A DNA stretch of 64,000 bases, taken from assembly GCA_021018815.1 (NCBI GenBank), contig JAITYX010000101.1:62001-126000 (forward strand), read 5' to 3'. The notes below the pieces were generated by a model, which saw nothing but the letters and a program-made list of their open reading frames with translations, was not told where the DNA came from and did not search any database. A program made the translations under genes and the position numbers. This DNA comes from Talinum fruticosum (lineage: Eukaryota; Streptophyta; Magnoliopsida; Caryophyllales; Talinaceae). Below, in pieces: positions 33,600-44,300 of this stretch (within the stretch, counting starts at the first letter, position 1; every line of letters begins with the position of its first letter).

Positions 33600-35232
33600 A
33601 GTGCATGGTGCCTAAAAGGGAGAAGGGGTTGTCCGAGTAGAAGAGGAAGGACGAGTGGTACGGCGGCGCTGGTAGGATCTTGACGATGTGCTTGAGCGCG
33701 GCAGAGGGAGGACAGGGATCGCCGTCAAGGGCTCGGCGCCGAGTGGCTAACCTGAACGAGAGGATCCAGAGGTTCCTCCATTTGGAGCTCGGTGGCTGGA
33801 GGGGTCCGCTCGGTCCGACCTCGCTGCGGCTTGTCCTTGTGCAGCTAGGTCTTCGACCCACTCGGATCGTTGTCCGAGCTGATCACTTCGGGTTGAGCTT
33901 CAGGAGCATTTAGACCCTCACCTGTCCCTCCTTCTTCTTCTTTTGTTCCGCCCCTTGCCCGGAAGGAGCTGCCTCGGCCGCGAGCTCCTCGGCGTCTGCT
34001 TCTTCTTGGTCTTCTTCTCCGTCCTCCCCGTTATCCGAGGAGGTCTTGGCCGAGCTCGAGCACTCTTCGGATGTGTCCGAGTCGCCATGGTCCTGAGCCG
34101 CCTTGGACCGTCTCTCCTGGAGGAGCTCAATCGGCTCTTTCTGCTCCTTCACTGGGGCCTTCATCTCAAGAAGCGAGTCTTGCTTGCTCTCGGATTTGAG
34201 ATTGGTCTATTTTTTGGTTGATGGCCATAGATCGATAGACAGTCTTGAATGACCGGAGCATGTCCTTGAATTCCAAGGACACAGAGTTGATTTTGTCCAT
34301 GAAAGCGGAGGACAAAATAGAGGAGAGAGACTTAGAAGCACGTGAGGTGGAAGCACCACCAGGTGGGGCAGGGAGAGAAAGGAGGGCTTCTTTCCGAGCC
34401 TCGAGGCGGAGAAGGTGGCCTCGGCTCTAAGTCGTGTACCCGGATACCGAGTTCGGTCTCCCGATACCGTACCCTGAAGTTCCTTTTTGCCGACAACAAC
34501 GGCAGCCTCGGATACAGCATTTGGGTCCGAGGGAAGAGGAACTTTGAATTGTTTGAAGACAAGGATGAGAAGAGCACCGAAAGGAAGAAGGGTGTTCTTC
34601 TTATTTTGGAGTTGAGCTAGCACGGCTGCCATTTGCTCGATGATGGAAGGAAAGAGGTCTACTTCGTAACCCTTAAGAATGTCAAAAAGAGCTTTTAGAT
34701 GCTCGAGTTGGGGTTCTCCTTGCTACAATGCTGAGAGAAGAAAGTTCTCATCGGTAGGAAACACAGAAGACGTGCTTCGACCTTAGGCGAGTCATAGAAA
34801 AATTTTTGCGTGACTCAGGAAACTCTTTGCGTACTTTTCAAAGAAGTCGTCGGCGACCTCGGTGCAAGGAATTGGGCTGTTGTTCAAGAAGAGAGAGGAG
34901 ACCTTGAACAAGCAATGGAGAAGGGAAGTGTTTATACGAACAGTTATATTTTAAACCCTGGAGGTTAGAACACCTTCGAGCTTGTAAGATGAGTGTAAAA
35001 CTCGGATACGAGTTCAGGAAATATGAACTCACTGAAACAAAGAAAATGATAAACACCGGTTGTTTGGATGTGTGGCAACCACGAAAATTTCGTGGTTGCA
35101 AAGAACTTATCATCCAGCACAAGATGCTCTGGGTGACGAGAGGTTTTCGATTGGAGGAGCCTTCTTGGCTTTTGTGCGAGGCTTCTTTGAGGACGAGTCA
35201 AGAAAGTCGTGGTGAGAACCTCGTTTAGGCAT
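33600..35232 (-). pseudogene. E1 ORF3, third ORF after pol, broken
   Basis: Start MPKRGSHHDFLDSSSKKPR at 35232 on the minus strand. Frames in changing phase then give VYHFLCFSEFIFPELVSEFY, then PFGALLILVFKQFKVPLPS near 34.55 kb, then a strongly acidic stretch (EECSSSAKTSSDNGEDGEED) near 34.0-34.1 kb, followed by a Ser/Arg-rich end. The core resembles 'putative plant transposon protein' sequences. No signal peptide or hydrophobic anchor is visible, unlike a retroviral envelope. It lies between pol and the 3' LTR, in the same sense as pol. Several frameshifts; the end is approximate. Confidence 0.65.
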
Positions 35233-35463
35233 TTGGATGAGAAAAGAGATAGAAGTGAAACGTAGAAGAGAATAGGTAGAAGAGAGTGAAAGAAAAAGAG
35301 TAGAAGAAAGAGTTGAGAGCAATCGAGCTTACTTGAGATGAGCTTCACGAAGCTTGAAAATGTCCGAAGTCACTCGTAGACGAAGAGAGCTTGTGCGCGA
35401 AGTTTTGATTTCGAGAGAGAGAGTAAGTGAAATGTAAAGTAGCGAGATGAAGAAGAATAGGCG

Positions 35464-35542
35464 CTATTTATAGGAAAATAATCGTCCTTCAATATCCGTT
35501 TTGACTCGGCTCTTTCATCGAGTCACCTCAAACCGGTGTGAC
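35464..35542 (-). promoter_or_regulatory. E1 ORF3 promoter: dyad plus TATA box
   Basis: On the minus strand the dyad GTCAC-N11-GTGAC (35542-35522, ACCGGT centre) is followed after 48 bp by CTATAAATAG (35473-35464). The ORF3 ATG is 231 bp further on, after a CT-rich leader. Confidence 0.6.
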
Positions 35543-35865
35543 GTTTCTCTTCTCAACGGTTAGAATTCTAGCGGTTTGTCTTGCAACAGCTAGTTGTCCG
35601 ATCACGCAGCGAGAGAGAGAGAAAAGATTTTGAAAATAAATTCTGAAATTCTCCACTTATCTAGAGATGATTTCGGAGATTTGATGTCCATTTTTCTCAA
35701 ACGTTTGAGTCCGACTCGAGATAAGTTTCGAATGACTCGGAAGCTAGAAATAAGTAATAACTGTCAGCTCAATATCACTAAATCAACCGAACACATGGTT
35801 ATTAACAATTTGAACGCACATAACACATAATCATGTAATGAGATTTTCACAAAGAAAGCACATAA

Positions 35866-38800
35866 TTATGCATTTAACATTCCAAGCTCATTCCTAATAA
35901 AACAAAACCGATCTTCACTAAGAGGCTTAGTAAAAATATCAGCTAATTGAAGATTAGTAGGAATGAATTCAAGTTGAATATTACCTTTCTCGAATGGTCT
36001 CTCAAAAAATGATACCGACCTCAATGTGTTTTGTTTTTGAGTGCTTGAATCGGATTTTTGGTGATGCTAATTGCACTTTGATTATCACACTTGATTGGAA
36101 CCGATTTGAAAGAAAGTCCAAGATCTCTCAAGTGTTGCTTTATCCATAAAATCCGAGCACGAGCATGCTCCGGCTGCAATATACTCAGCTTCGGCAGTTG
36201 ATAGAACTACTGAGTTTTGCTTCTTTGATTGCCGGGATATTAAGGATTGACCCGAAATTGGCACGCTCCTGAAGTGCTCTTTCTATCAACTTTGTAGCCA
36301 GCGTAATCAGCATCTCGAGTATCCAGATGAGAGTCGGTTCCGAGTCTCATGAGTACCATAGACCTAAGTTCCGAGTCCCTGCAAGATATCTTTCTCGTCC
36401 GAGTCAAGTTTTATACTCGTTGTTCATGGGTGTAGCTATGTGCTTTGCATCTTGGAGTTTGTATTTCTTCAGCAGCTCCTTGGTGTACTTTGATTGATAG
36501 ACATAGATTCCATCTTTGTCTTGTTTGATTTGTAAACCAAGGAAGAAATTGAGTTCTCCCATCATACTCATTTGAAATTGCCGACTCATTAACTCGTAAA
36601 AGTCTCGGCACGTAATTTCATTAGTAGCTCCAAAAATTATATCATCAACATAGATCCGAACGATAAGGAAATCTTTTCCTTGGTTCTTATAAAGAGAGTC
36701 TTGTCAATCTGTCCTCTTCTAAAATCATTTTGAACCAAGAAAAGTTTAAGACCATAAAGGGCTTTTTGAAGTTTGAAAACATAATTTGGAAATTCCGAGT
36801 TTTCAAATCCAGGAGGTTGCTCGACATAGACTTCCTCTTCAATTAAACCATTGAGAAACGCACACTTAACATCTATTCGATATAATTTGATATTCATGCT
36901 AGATACAAATGCCAACAGGATTCTAATGGCTTCAATTCGGCAACAGGTGCAAAGGTTTCCCCACAATCAATCCCTTCTTCCCGATTGTAACCTTGAGCCA
37001 CAAGTCTAGCCTTGTTTCGACTACCAACCCACCTTCATCCAGTTTGTTCTTGAAAACCCATTTGGTTCCTACGACTTGGTGGTCGAAGGTCGTTTGGTCG
37101 AGTCCGGACTTGGTTTCTTTCGAATTGATTGAGTTCCTCTTGCATGGCCTCTACCCATTCAGGTTCATTTAGGGCCTCTAGTGCATTTTTTGGTTCGGTT
37201 AATGAAATGAATGCAGTGAATGCACATAGATTTTGAAGAGAGGAACGAGTTCTTACCCCACTTGTTGATATCGGATAATATGTTTTCTAGTGGATGACTA
37301 GAAGCATACTTGAATGCTCTACCTGTTCTCCGATTCACTAGATTTGTAGGCTGAACTGCTTGTTATTTAGAAGCTTGTTGTGAGTGATCTTGCTCATCAA
37401 ATTGTTCTTCAAGATTCCGAGCTGCCTCTTGAGTTATCTCATTTTGAGTCACTTCGTTCTAAGTGACTTTATTCCGAGTTGGTTGGGTTTGATTCTCGAT
37501 CGGCTCGCTTTTGTCATGGTCATCATCTCTGCTGAGCTTCGGATCCGAGAATAAAGACTCACTTGGTTTGTCCTATTCAAGCTCATCAAACACAACATGG
37601 ATGCTTTCTTCCACTTTGTTAGTTCTCTTATTGAAGATGCGATAAGCTTTACTATGAGATGAATAACCCGAAAAATACCTTCATATGACCGAGCATCAAA
37701 CTTGGTCAGGTGATCCTTACCATTGTTATGAACAAAACATTTGCATCCAAAAGGCTTGAAATAGGAAATATTGGGTTTCTTCCCTTTGTACGAGCTCATA
37801 AGGTGTTTTCTTCGAGTATGGGTCCGATAAGGCATCTGTTCAAAGTGTAGTTAGGTCGTGTTGATCGCCTCAGCCCAGAATTAGTAAGGTAGATTGTGCT
37901 CAATCATCATTGTCCTTGGTATTTCTTCAAGAGTTCTCGTTCTTTCTCTCCACTACTCCATTTTGTTGAAGAGTTCTTGGTGCTGAGAAGTTATGAAAGA
38001 TTCCATTTTTGTCATAAAACTCTGAGAATTCCGAGTAGTCGAACTCCCTTCCATGGTCGGTTCGAATTCTCCGGATCCGAGTCCGAGACTCAACTTGGAT
38101 TTTTCTGCAGAGCTTGCTGAACTCCTTGAATGCTTCATTTTTGTACTTAAGGAAACACACCCAGGTAAATCGTAAATAATCATCAATAATAACAAGTACA
38201 TATGATTTACCTCCGAGGCTCTTAACCGGGATTTCACCACATAAATCCATATGCAGCAGCTCAAGCACTTTGGATGTGGAAACTGTCTTCAGAGATTTGA
38301 ATGAAGATCTTACTTGTTTCCCTCTTGTGCATGCTTCACAAACTTTATCTTTCTCAAAAGTACAATTAGGTAAACCTCTAACCAAACCATGAGATGCCAA
38401 TTTCTTGATAGTATGCATGCTAACATAGCCTAATCTACGATGCCATGTCCATAAGTCATCATGAAGGGATGCTTTCAAACAAGATAAATTCCGATTCGGG
38501 TCGAAAGAGGAATAATGTAAGTGTTACCCGATCTCTTACCCGAGAGTTTGATCTCCTTGGTGGTATCATCGGAAATGTAACATTTGGTTTGAGTGAATCT
38601 TACCTCTTGACCTTTATCACATAATTGAGAGATGCTAAGCGGATTGTACTTCAGTCCTTTGACAAGGTAAACCGGGCTGACTAGATTGCTTCCCTTTCCA
38701 ATCTTGCCTATCCCAATTATCTTGCCTTTGTTGTCATCTCCAAAAGTGACTTTTCCTCCTTTATGCTCTTCTAACTCGGAAAAGAGTCCCGAGTCTCCGA

Positions 38801-40694
38801 CATGTGGCGTGAGCAGTCCACTGTCAAGATACCGATGTCCTTTTGATCTCTTCGAGTAACTCTGCAAAACAGAGACAATCTAACCCTTCTCACTTCCTCT
38901 AACGAACTCGAGTAACACTCTTTACTCGTGGTCCTTTTACGAGGAAGAAGGTTTTTCGGAACTCAGATTTGAATGACTTTGGGCTTAGTCCGATTCTCGA
39001 GTCTTCCGTGTAGAGAACTCAGTCCGTATCTCTTTCTTTTGAAAAACTTTTCTTTTGAAAGCTGGAGGAGATGGTTTCTTCTTGTAAACTGATATGGGCT
39101 TAGTCCTCCTTTCATTTTTATGAATGGGACCATTCTCGACTTTCCCGAACTTTACGGTTCCGGAATCCTTTTGAAAAGCTCCGAGTAGGAATTGGATTCC
39201 TCCTCTTTGTTGAAACCAAGACCTTCTTTTCTGAAAGAGACACATTGAGATCCTAAAAGCATGACAAGGTTTTTCTGACCTTGAGTAAATTTTAAAACAA
39301 GATCTTGAGACTCATTGAGCTTTTACTTTAGTCTGCTCATTTTCTCTTCGAGTAACTCGGACTCGGTCTCATTGGATTGAGCACTAGTCTTGAGTTCTCT
39401 AAGTGTAAGTCTCGAGTTTTCAAATTTATTTTTCAAAGAAATGCTCTCGAAGAAATTGACTCAAGTTGTTTTTTGAAATGAGAAGAATCGAATTGGACTT
39501 TTCTTCCAAAGTAAAAATATACTTAGCCAAATCGATCTGTGGAGAATTTTAGAAAGTACTCAATTACCTCTTGAGGATTAGATTTCTCATTGTCTGATTG
39601 ATCCGAGTCCGACTCTACTTCGCTTCGAGTCGAGAGGGCCATCGGACACTTTGAGTCATCCGAGTCCTCGTCATCTTCCGATGAGTCCTCGTCACTCCAT
39701 GTGGCCATCATAGCCTTTTTCTTCTTTCTGTCTCGTTTTCTCTTTGGACGAGTCTTTGATTATGTGTTCCTTGCTGCCACATTCAAAGCATCCAGAGTTC
39801 TTAGTCAGAGATAACTTTGAAGGAGAAGAGTATTTACCTTTCCTATCCTTCTTGTCTTTCTTATAGAACTCTTCTTTTGGCTTCTTGTCCCATCTTTTGT
39901 GCTTCATCATTCTCTTGAAGCCTCTAGCAATTAGTGCCATGGGATCCTCTTCTGAGTCAAAGGAACTCGGATCTTCTTCTCTCGGTTTACGAGGCTTTCG
40001 GCGCAATGTTCTTTTTGGTGCTCGACCTCTACATCCTCCTCATCCGAGTGAATCTCATAGGTGAGAAGTTTCCCAATGAGTTCGTCCGGCTTTAGTAGAG
40101 ATAAGTTCCGAGCCTCCTCTATGGCAGTTACCTTGGGACCCCATCTTTTCTTGGGTAGGCTTCGAGTATCTTTCTGCACATTTCTTCGTGGGAGATCTTT
40201 TTACCCAGAGATTTGATATTATTGGTAATCTCTGTAAATCGAATAAACATCTCGAGTGATGTTTTCGTCTAGCTCCATCTTAAATAACTCATATTTGTAA
40301 AGATATTGGCTGATCTTCGCTTTCTAACCTGGCTTGTACCTTCATAAGTGTTGACCGAGTGTGTCCCACACTTCTTTGGCTGTGTCACGAGCGGACACTC
40401 GGTTGTATTCTTACGAGCCGATGGCACACATAAGAATGTTCATAGCCTTGAAGTTCTTTCTGAACTTTTCAGCTTCATCACTGTTAATTCGCCTTGATCT
40501 TGGGCACGAGTCTTGTTTCTACAGTCTTCATGGGAGTGTAGTTTCCTTGTTGTATGATGTTCCAAACATCTTCATCATGATCCAGGAGGAAACATTCCAT
40601 GAGTTTCTTCTAGTGCACGAAGTTGGATCCTTTGAACTTTGGTGGTCTCGCTGGAAGATCTTCCTTCATCGAACTCTCCGTTGTTATGAGCCAT
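35866..40694 (-). pseudogene. E1 gag-pol polyprotein, broken
   Basis: Starts at 40694 with MAHNNGE-like gag sequence. The zinc knuckle near 39790-39749 reads CFECGSKEHIIKDS, with the last Cys changed to Ser. Protease is near 38.82 kb (RYLDSG). The integrase His/Cys domain is near 38.43-38.30 kb (CEACTRGKQ) and the core near 38.24-37.95 kb contains SYVLVIIDDYLRFTWV and RTDHGREF. RT lies near 37.0-36.4 kb ([20 protein letters not shown]), and its YVDD box is intact at 36652-36641. RNase H ends ...RNELGMLNA at 35866. Frameshifts and stops occur throughout. The protein order gag-PR-INT-RT-RH is the Ty1-copia hallmark. Confidence 0.9.
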
Positions 40695-40739
40695 TTGATC
40701 TTTAGACCTTTGGATGGTTAGATCCTTTCGAAAGGCTAG

Positions 40740-40750
40740 GCTCGATACCA
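40740..40750 (-). other. E1 primer-binding site
   Basis: GCTCGATACCA on the plus strand reads TGGTATCGAGC on the element strand, an initiator-Met-type copia PBS lying just inside the 5' LTR. Confidence 0.8.
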
Positions 40751-40752
40751 AT

Positions 40753-42308
40753 TGAAGGTTTGCTCAGGGAGAGACTAAGTCACCCTAGAGGGAGTGAATA
40801 GGGTGGTGGAAGATTTTTTGAAAATCAAACTCTTTTGAGCAAAGGACAGACGTAGCGATTCTCGAGTCTATAATGGGGTCGAAAAGTATGAACTCGGAAT
40901 TGCAGAGAGGAGTAAAGAAGCAAATATAACTGAAACTTTGAGTCCGTCCGAGTCTAGAATGTACTCGGAAAGTGAAGACACAGGAAGTACGTGGAAACCC
41001 TCCTCGGGCGAGAAAATCACGGACCGTGCTAATCCAAGCACGAAGTCAAATCCATTATTTTGAGTCCACAAAATACGAGTAGATCGATTGACTCGGAAAT
41101 TCCCTTATCCGATCTAGTACTTTCTTACCGAGATAACCTTTACAACTAGGGACCACTGAGTTGAATTAACCCTTACAGCTCGGTCAAGGGACCTTACTTA
41201 GAGAGTAAGAAGAAAGTTTGTAACTAAGTACAAGACCTTACAACTCGGAATATAATGAATTACGAGTGGGAGTTGTAAGTAGAAGATTGAGAATGAATAC
41301 AATAACTTTTGATCAAGTATGTATATTAACAATAGATTCGGCAATCTTCAAGTCTTGAGAGTTGGCTTCTATTTATAGATGACCAAGCAGCTTAGCCGTT
41401 GAGTCCATCTTCCGATCGAGAGCCCTTTGTGACCGTTTTTAAGGGGTTTTCTGAGTCACTCATAAAATATCTGTTGAGATATGAACGTTCGACAAGGTTC
41501 TTGTCTCCTTTGGAAGTCCCAAAACCACCTGGTGATGTCTTGAAAGATAAGGTGGAAACCACCGTTTAGCTTGATCTTGCATATTTCCAGTTTTGGAAAC
41601 GAGATAGCCCTAACACAGTCTTCTAGGGCTAGGTCGGAGGTGGAAAAAGCCTTGTCTCGCGATGATTTGACGTTTTGAAGCCGGTTACTTTTGTATTTTA
41701 AAAAGTGTAGCCTCGTTTGAATAACCTACAAAAATAAATCAAATTGGTTCTCAAAGTATAAAATACTTTGGTCCAAGATTAGACACGAGATAATAACATA
41801 ATTAAGATAATTAAGTGACTAATTATCCGAGTCAAAAAGGAATGGAATTTTACGAGTCTAATATCCATGAAACTCGAAATTCCATCCGAGTTAGTCTAAG
41901 CGAGAATCAAGTTAAATAAAGAATATCGAGTGAAACAAACTTGATCTAGACTAAGCATGGTTCGGACTAGAAGTGCCGACTCTAACAGAATAAGACCTGT
42001 AACATAAAGTCGGACCTGAGTGCGGTTATGCAAATACTAGTCATTTGAACATGCGATAATTCTAAGTAATGAGAGACTCGGAATTGAGTGTACAAAAGTG
42101 AGTATAGATATGCTTTACGAGTCGAGACGAATCATGCATAATTACATGAAATAATTACTATAACACTTAGAGGAAATACTATATCACTCGGAAAAGTTTC
42201 TAAGGTACGAGAGAATGACTTGGAATCAAAACTCTATAAGTGAGAAAGTCGTATACCCGATTCCCTTGATAGTACTCGGAAATGTGCGAAGTAAAGTCCG
42301 AGTCTTCG
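40753..42308 (-). repeat. E1 5' LTR
   Basis: 1556 bp. In element sense it begins CGAAGACTCGGAC (first T changed to C) and ends GAGCAAACCTTCA. It is alignable throughout with the LTR at 22273-23853. Confidence 0.9.
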
Positions 42309-42458
42309 GACTTGAAGCTACTATAGAGATCGGGGTCAAGAATATCCAGGTCTTTGGTGACTCCAATTTGATCATCAATCCGATTTCACAAAGGTGGAAG
42401 GTATTTAGTGAAGCCTTGGCACTTTACCAAGCATATATGATTTCGCGATTTACTATCT
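42309..42458 (+). pseudogene. G1 extra RNase H, continuation after E1
   Basis: The frame giving EATIEIGVKNIQVFGDSNLI and SEALALYQAY continues the extra RNase H broken off at 22272. The same segment exists at 51420-51550 in the second copy. After AGCATATATGATTTCGCGA the sequence jumps back to first RNase H sequence instead of going on towards integrase. Confidence 0.75.
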
Positions 42459-42682
42459 AAGAAAGAAGTTCTTAAATTACGAGACTAGATACATGCCATT
42501 AGAGAAGACATCATTATCATTAGTTTGGGCTAACAAGAAGCTCAAGCACTACATGTTAGCCCACACGGTACATATGGTAGCACCTATGGATCCCATTAAA
42601 TATATACTTGAACAACCAACCATCAGCAACAAGATAGTAAGATGGACTGTCATGCTATTAGAATTCGAACTCAACTATATCC
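42459..42682 (+). pseudogene. Second copy of the G1 RNase H (duplicated segment)
   Basis: MPLEKTSLSLVWANKKLKHY and HTVHMVAPMDPIKYILEQP are homologous to 21807-22022, about 20 kb upstream. So an RNase H plus extra RNase H segment is present twice in G1, implying tandem duplication or joining of two related gypsy elements. E3 then interrupts it; the tail resumes at 51144. Confidence 0.75.
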
Positions 42683-44241
42683 TCGAAGACCCGGACCTTG
42701 CATATACATCATTCCGAGTTCCATCAAGGAATCGGGTATAAGACTTCATCTCTTATAAGGTTTTCATTAAAAGTTATTCTATATGTCTTAGAACCTTTTC
42801 GAGTGATATAGAATCTTTTCGAGTGTTATAGAAACTATCGCATATGTTCTCACTTGATTCTGATCGACTTAGAAAGCATAATCTGCTCACACACAGTTCC
42901 GAGACACTCGGACAACACTCGGATATATTGCATGTTCAAACACTCACTCTAATGTGCATAAACTCATATTTGACTTCATGATCTAAGTTTGATTGAATTA
43001 TTGTGTTAATTCAACTTTCTAAGTCAGCATGCTTGGTTTGAACATTGGCAGTCTAGATCAAGTCTTTCTACTCTAATTTTCTTTATCCGACTTGCTTTAC
43101 TTCTATATCGACTCAGATGGAATTTGAGTATAATGGATATTAGACTCAGAAAATTCCACTCTTTTAGGACTCGGATAATTATGCACTTAATTATCTTAAT
43201 TAAATTATTATATGTGTCTACTCTTGGACCAAAGTATTTTATACTTTGAGAACCAAATTGATTTACTTTTGTAAGTTATTCAAATGAGGCTATCCTATTT
43301 TTGAAATACAAAAGTAACCGGGCTTCAAGATGTCAAATCACCAGCAGACAAGGCTTTTTCTACCTCCGACCGAAGACCGGACACTCGTGTCACGGTTATT
43401 TGTTGCCAAAGCGGAAATCCGCCATGCTAACCTCAACGGTGGTTTCCACCCTACTTTTCGGACACCACCAGTGGATTGGGACTTTCAAAGGAGTCAAGAG
43501 CCGTTGCCCAATGTTCACACCTCAATGGACTTTTTGAGTGACTCGGAAAAACCATTGCAACGGTCACAAAGCACTTCCGATCGGAAGATAGTCACAACGG
43601 CTAATCCGCTTGGTTATCTATAAATAAAAGCCAACTCTCAAGACTTGAAGATTGCTGAATCAACTGTCAATACACGCACTTAAGCAAAAGTCATTGTATT
43701 TCATACTTAATCTTCTACTTACAACTTCAACTCGTATTTAACATCTTTCCGAGTTGTAAGGTCTTGTAATTTGTTACAAACACTCATTCTTACTTTCCGA
43801 GTAAGGTACCTTGGCTCAATTGAAAGGGTTAACTCAGCTCGGTTGTCCCTAAGTGTAAAGGTTACCTCGGTTAGGAAGTACTACATCGAATAAGGGAATT
43901 TCGAGTCTAGGAAAATCTTGTAAGGAATTGTCTAAGGGAGCAATTCGGTTGAGTCTCCGTATTTTATTTTATGGATTCAAATGATCAAAAAAAAAAAAGA
44001 ATTTTATGGATTCAAAATAGTCGATTTGACTTGGTGCTTGGATTAGCACCGACCGTGGTTTTCTCGCCCCGGGAGGGTTTCCACGTAATTTTTCTGAGTT
44101 AGTACTCTTCGAGTTCAATCTAAACTCGGACTCTCCTCGAAGTTATTTCTAGTTTTATTCTTCCATTACTTGTTCAAATTTCCCCATCGCCTTATTCACC
44201 CCCTTCTAGGGTGACTTAGTCTCTCCAAGAGCAAATCTTCA
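42683..44241 (+). repeat. E3 5' LTR
   Basis: Starts TCGAAGACCCGGACC (an extra C in the terminal TG) and ends GCAAATCTTCA. TCTATAAATAAAA at 43617-43629 is the likely core promoter. The terminal CTTATTCACCCCC...TAGGGTG hairpin has one changed stem base. Confidence 0.88.
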
Positions 44242-44255
44242 ATTAGTATCGAGCC
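44242..44255 (+). other. E3 primer-binding site
   Basis: ATTAGTATCGAGCC follows the LTR end. It is a mutated initiator-Met-type PBS with a base change and a one-base deletion against TGGTATCAGAGC. Confidence 0.75.
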
Positions 44256-44300
44256 TAGCCTTTCAAAAAGGATCTTACCATCCAAAGGTTTAAAGATCAA

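Larger units (their letters stand above)
22273..42308 (-). mobile_element. E1: SIRE-like Ty1-copia element, minus strand, containing E2
   Basis: Boundaries are LTR ends TGAAGGTTTGCTC (left) and GAGTCTTCG (right, terminal A changed). GACTT is duplicated exactly at 22268-22272 and 42309-42313, and the G1 extra-RNase H reads through once E1 is removed. On the minus strand the order is 5' LTR, PBS, gag, protease, integrase, RT, RNase H, ORF3, polypurine tract, 3' LTR, as in the SIRE/Maximus branch. About 9.3 kb of its span is the later insertion E2. Own length is about 10.7 kb. All genes carry frameshifts or stops, but the RT YVDD box survives. Confidence 0.9.

Noticed and set aside
33600..34700. 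Plus-strand frames of 60-92 codons in this interval
   Set aside because: They are antisense shadows of the minus-strand E1 ORF3, whose protein is matched by E3 on the plus strand.
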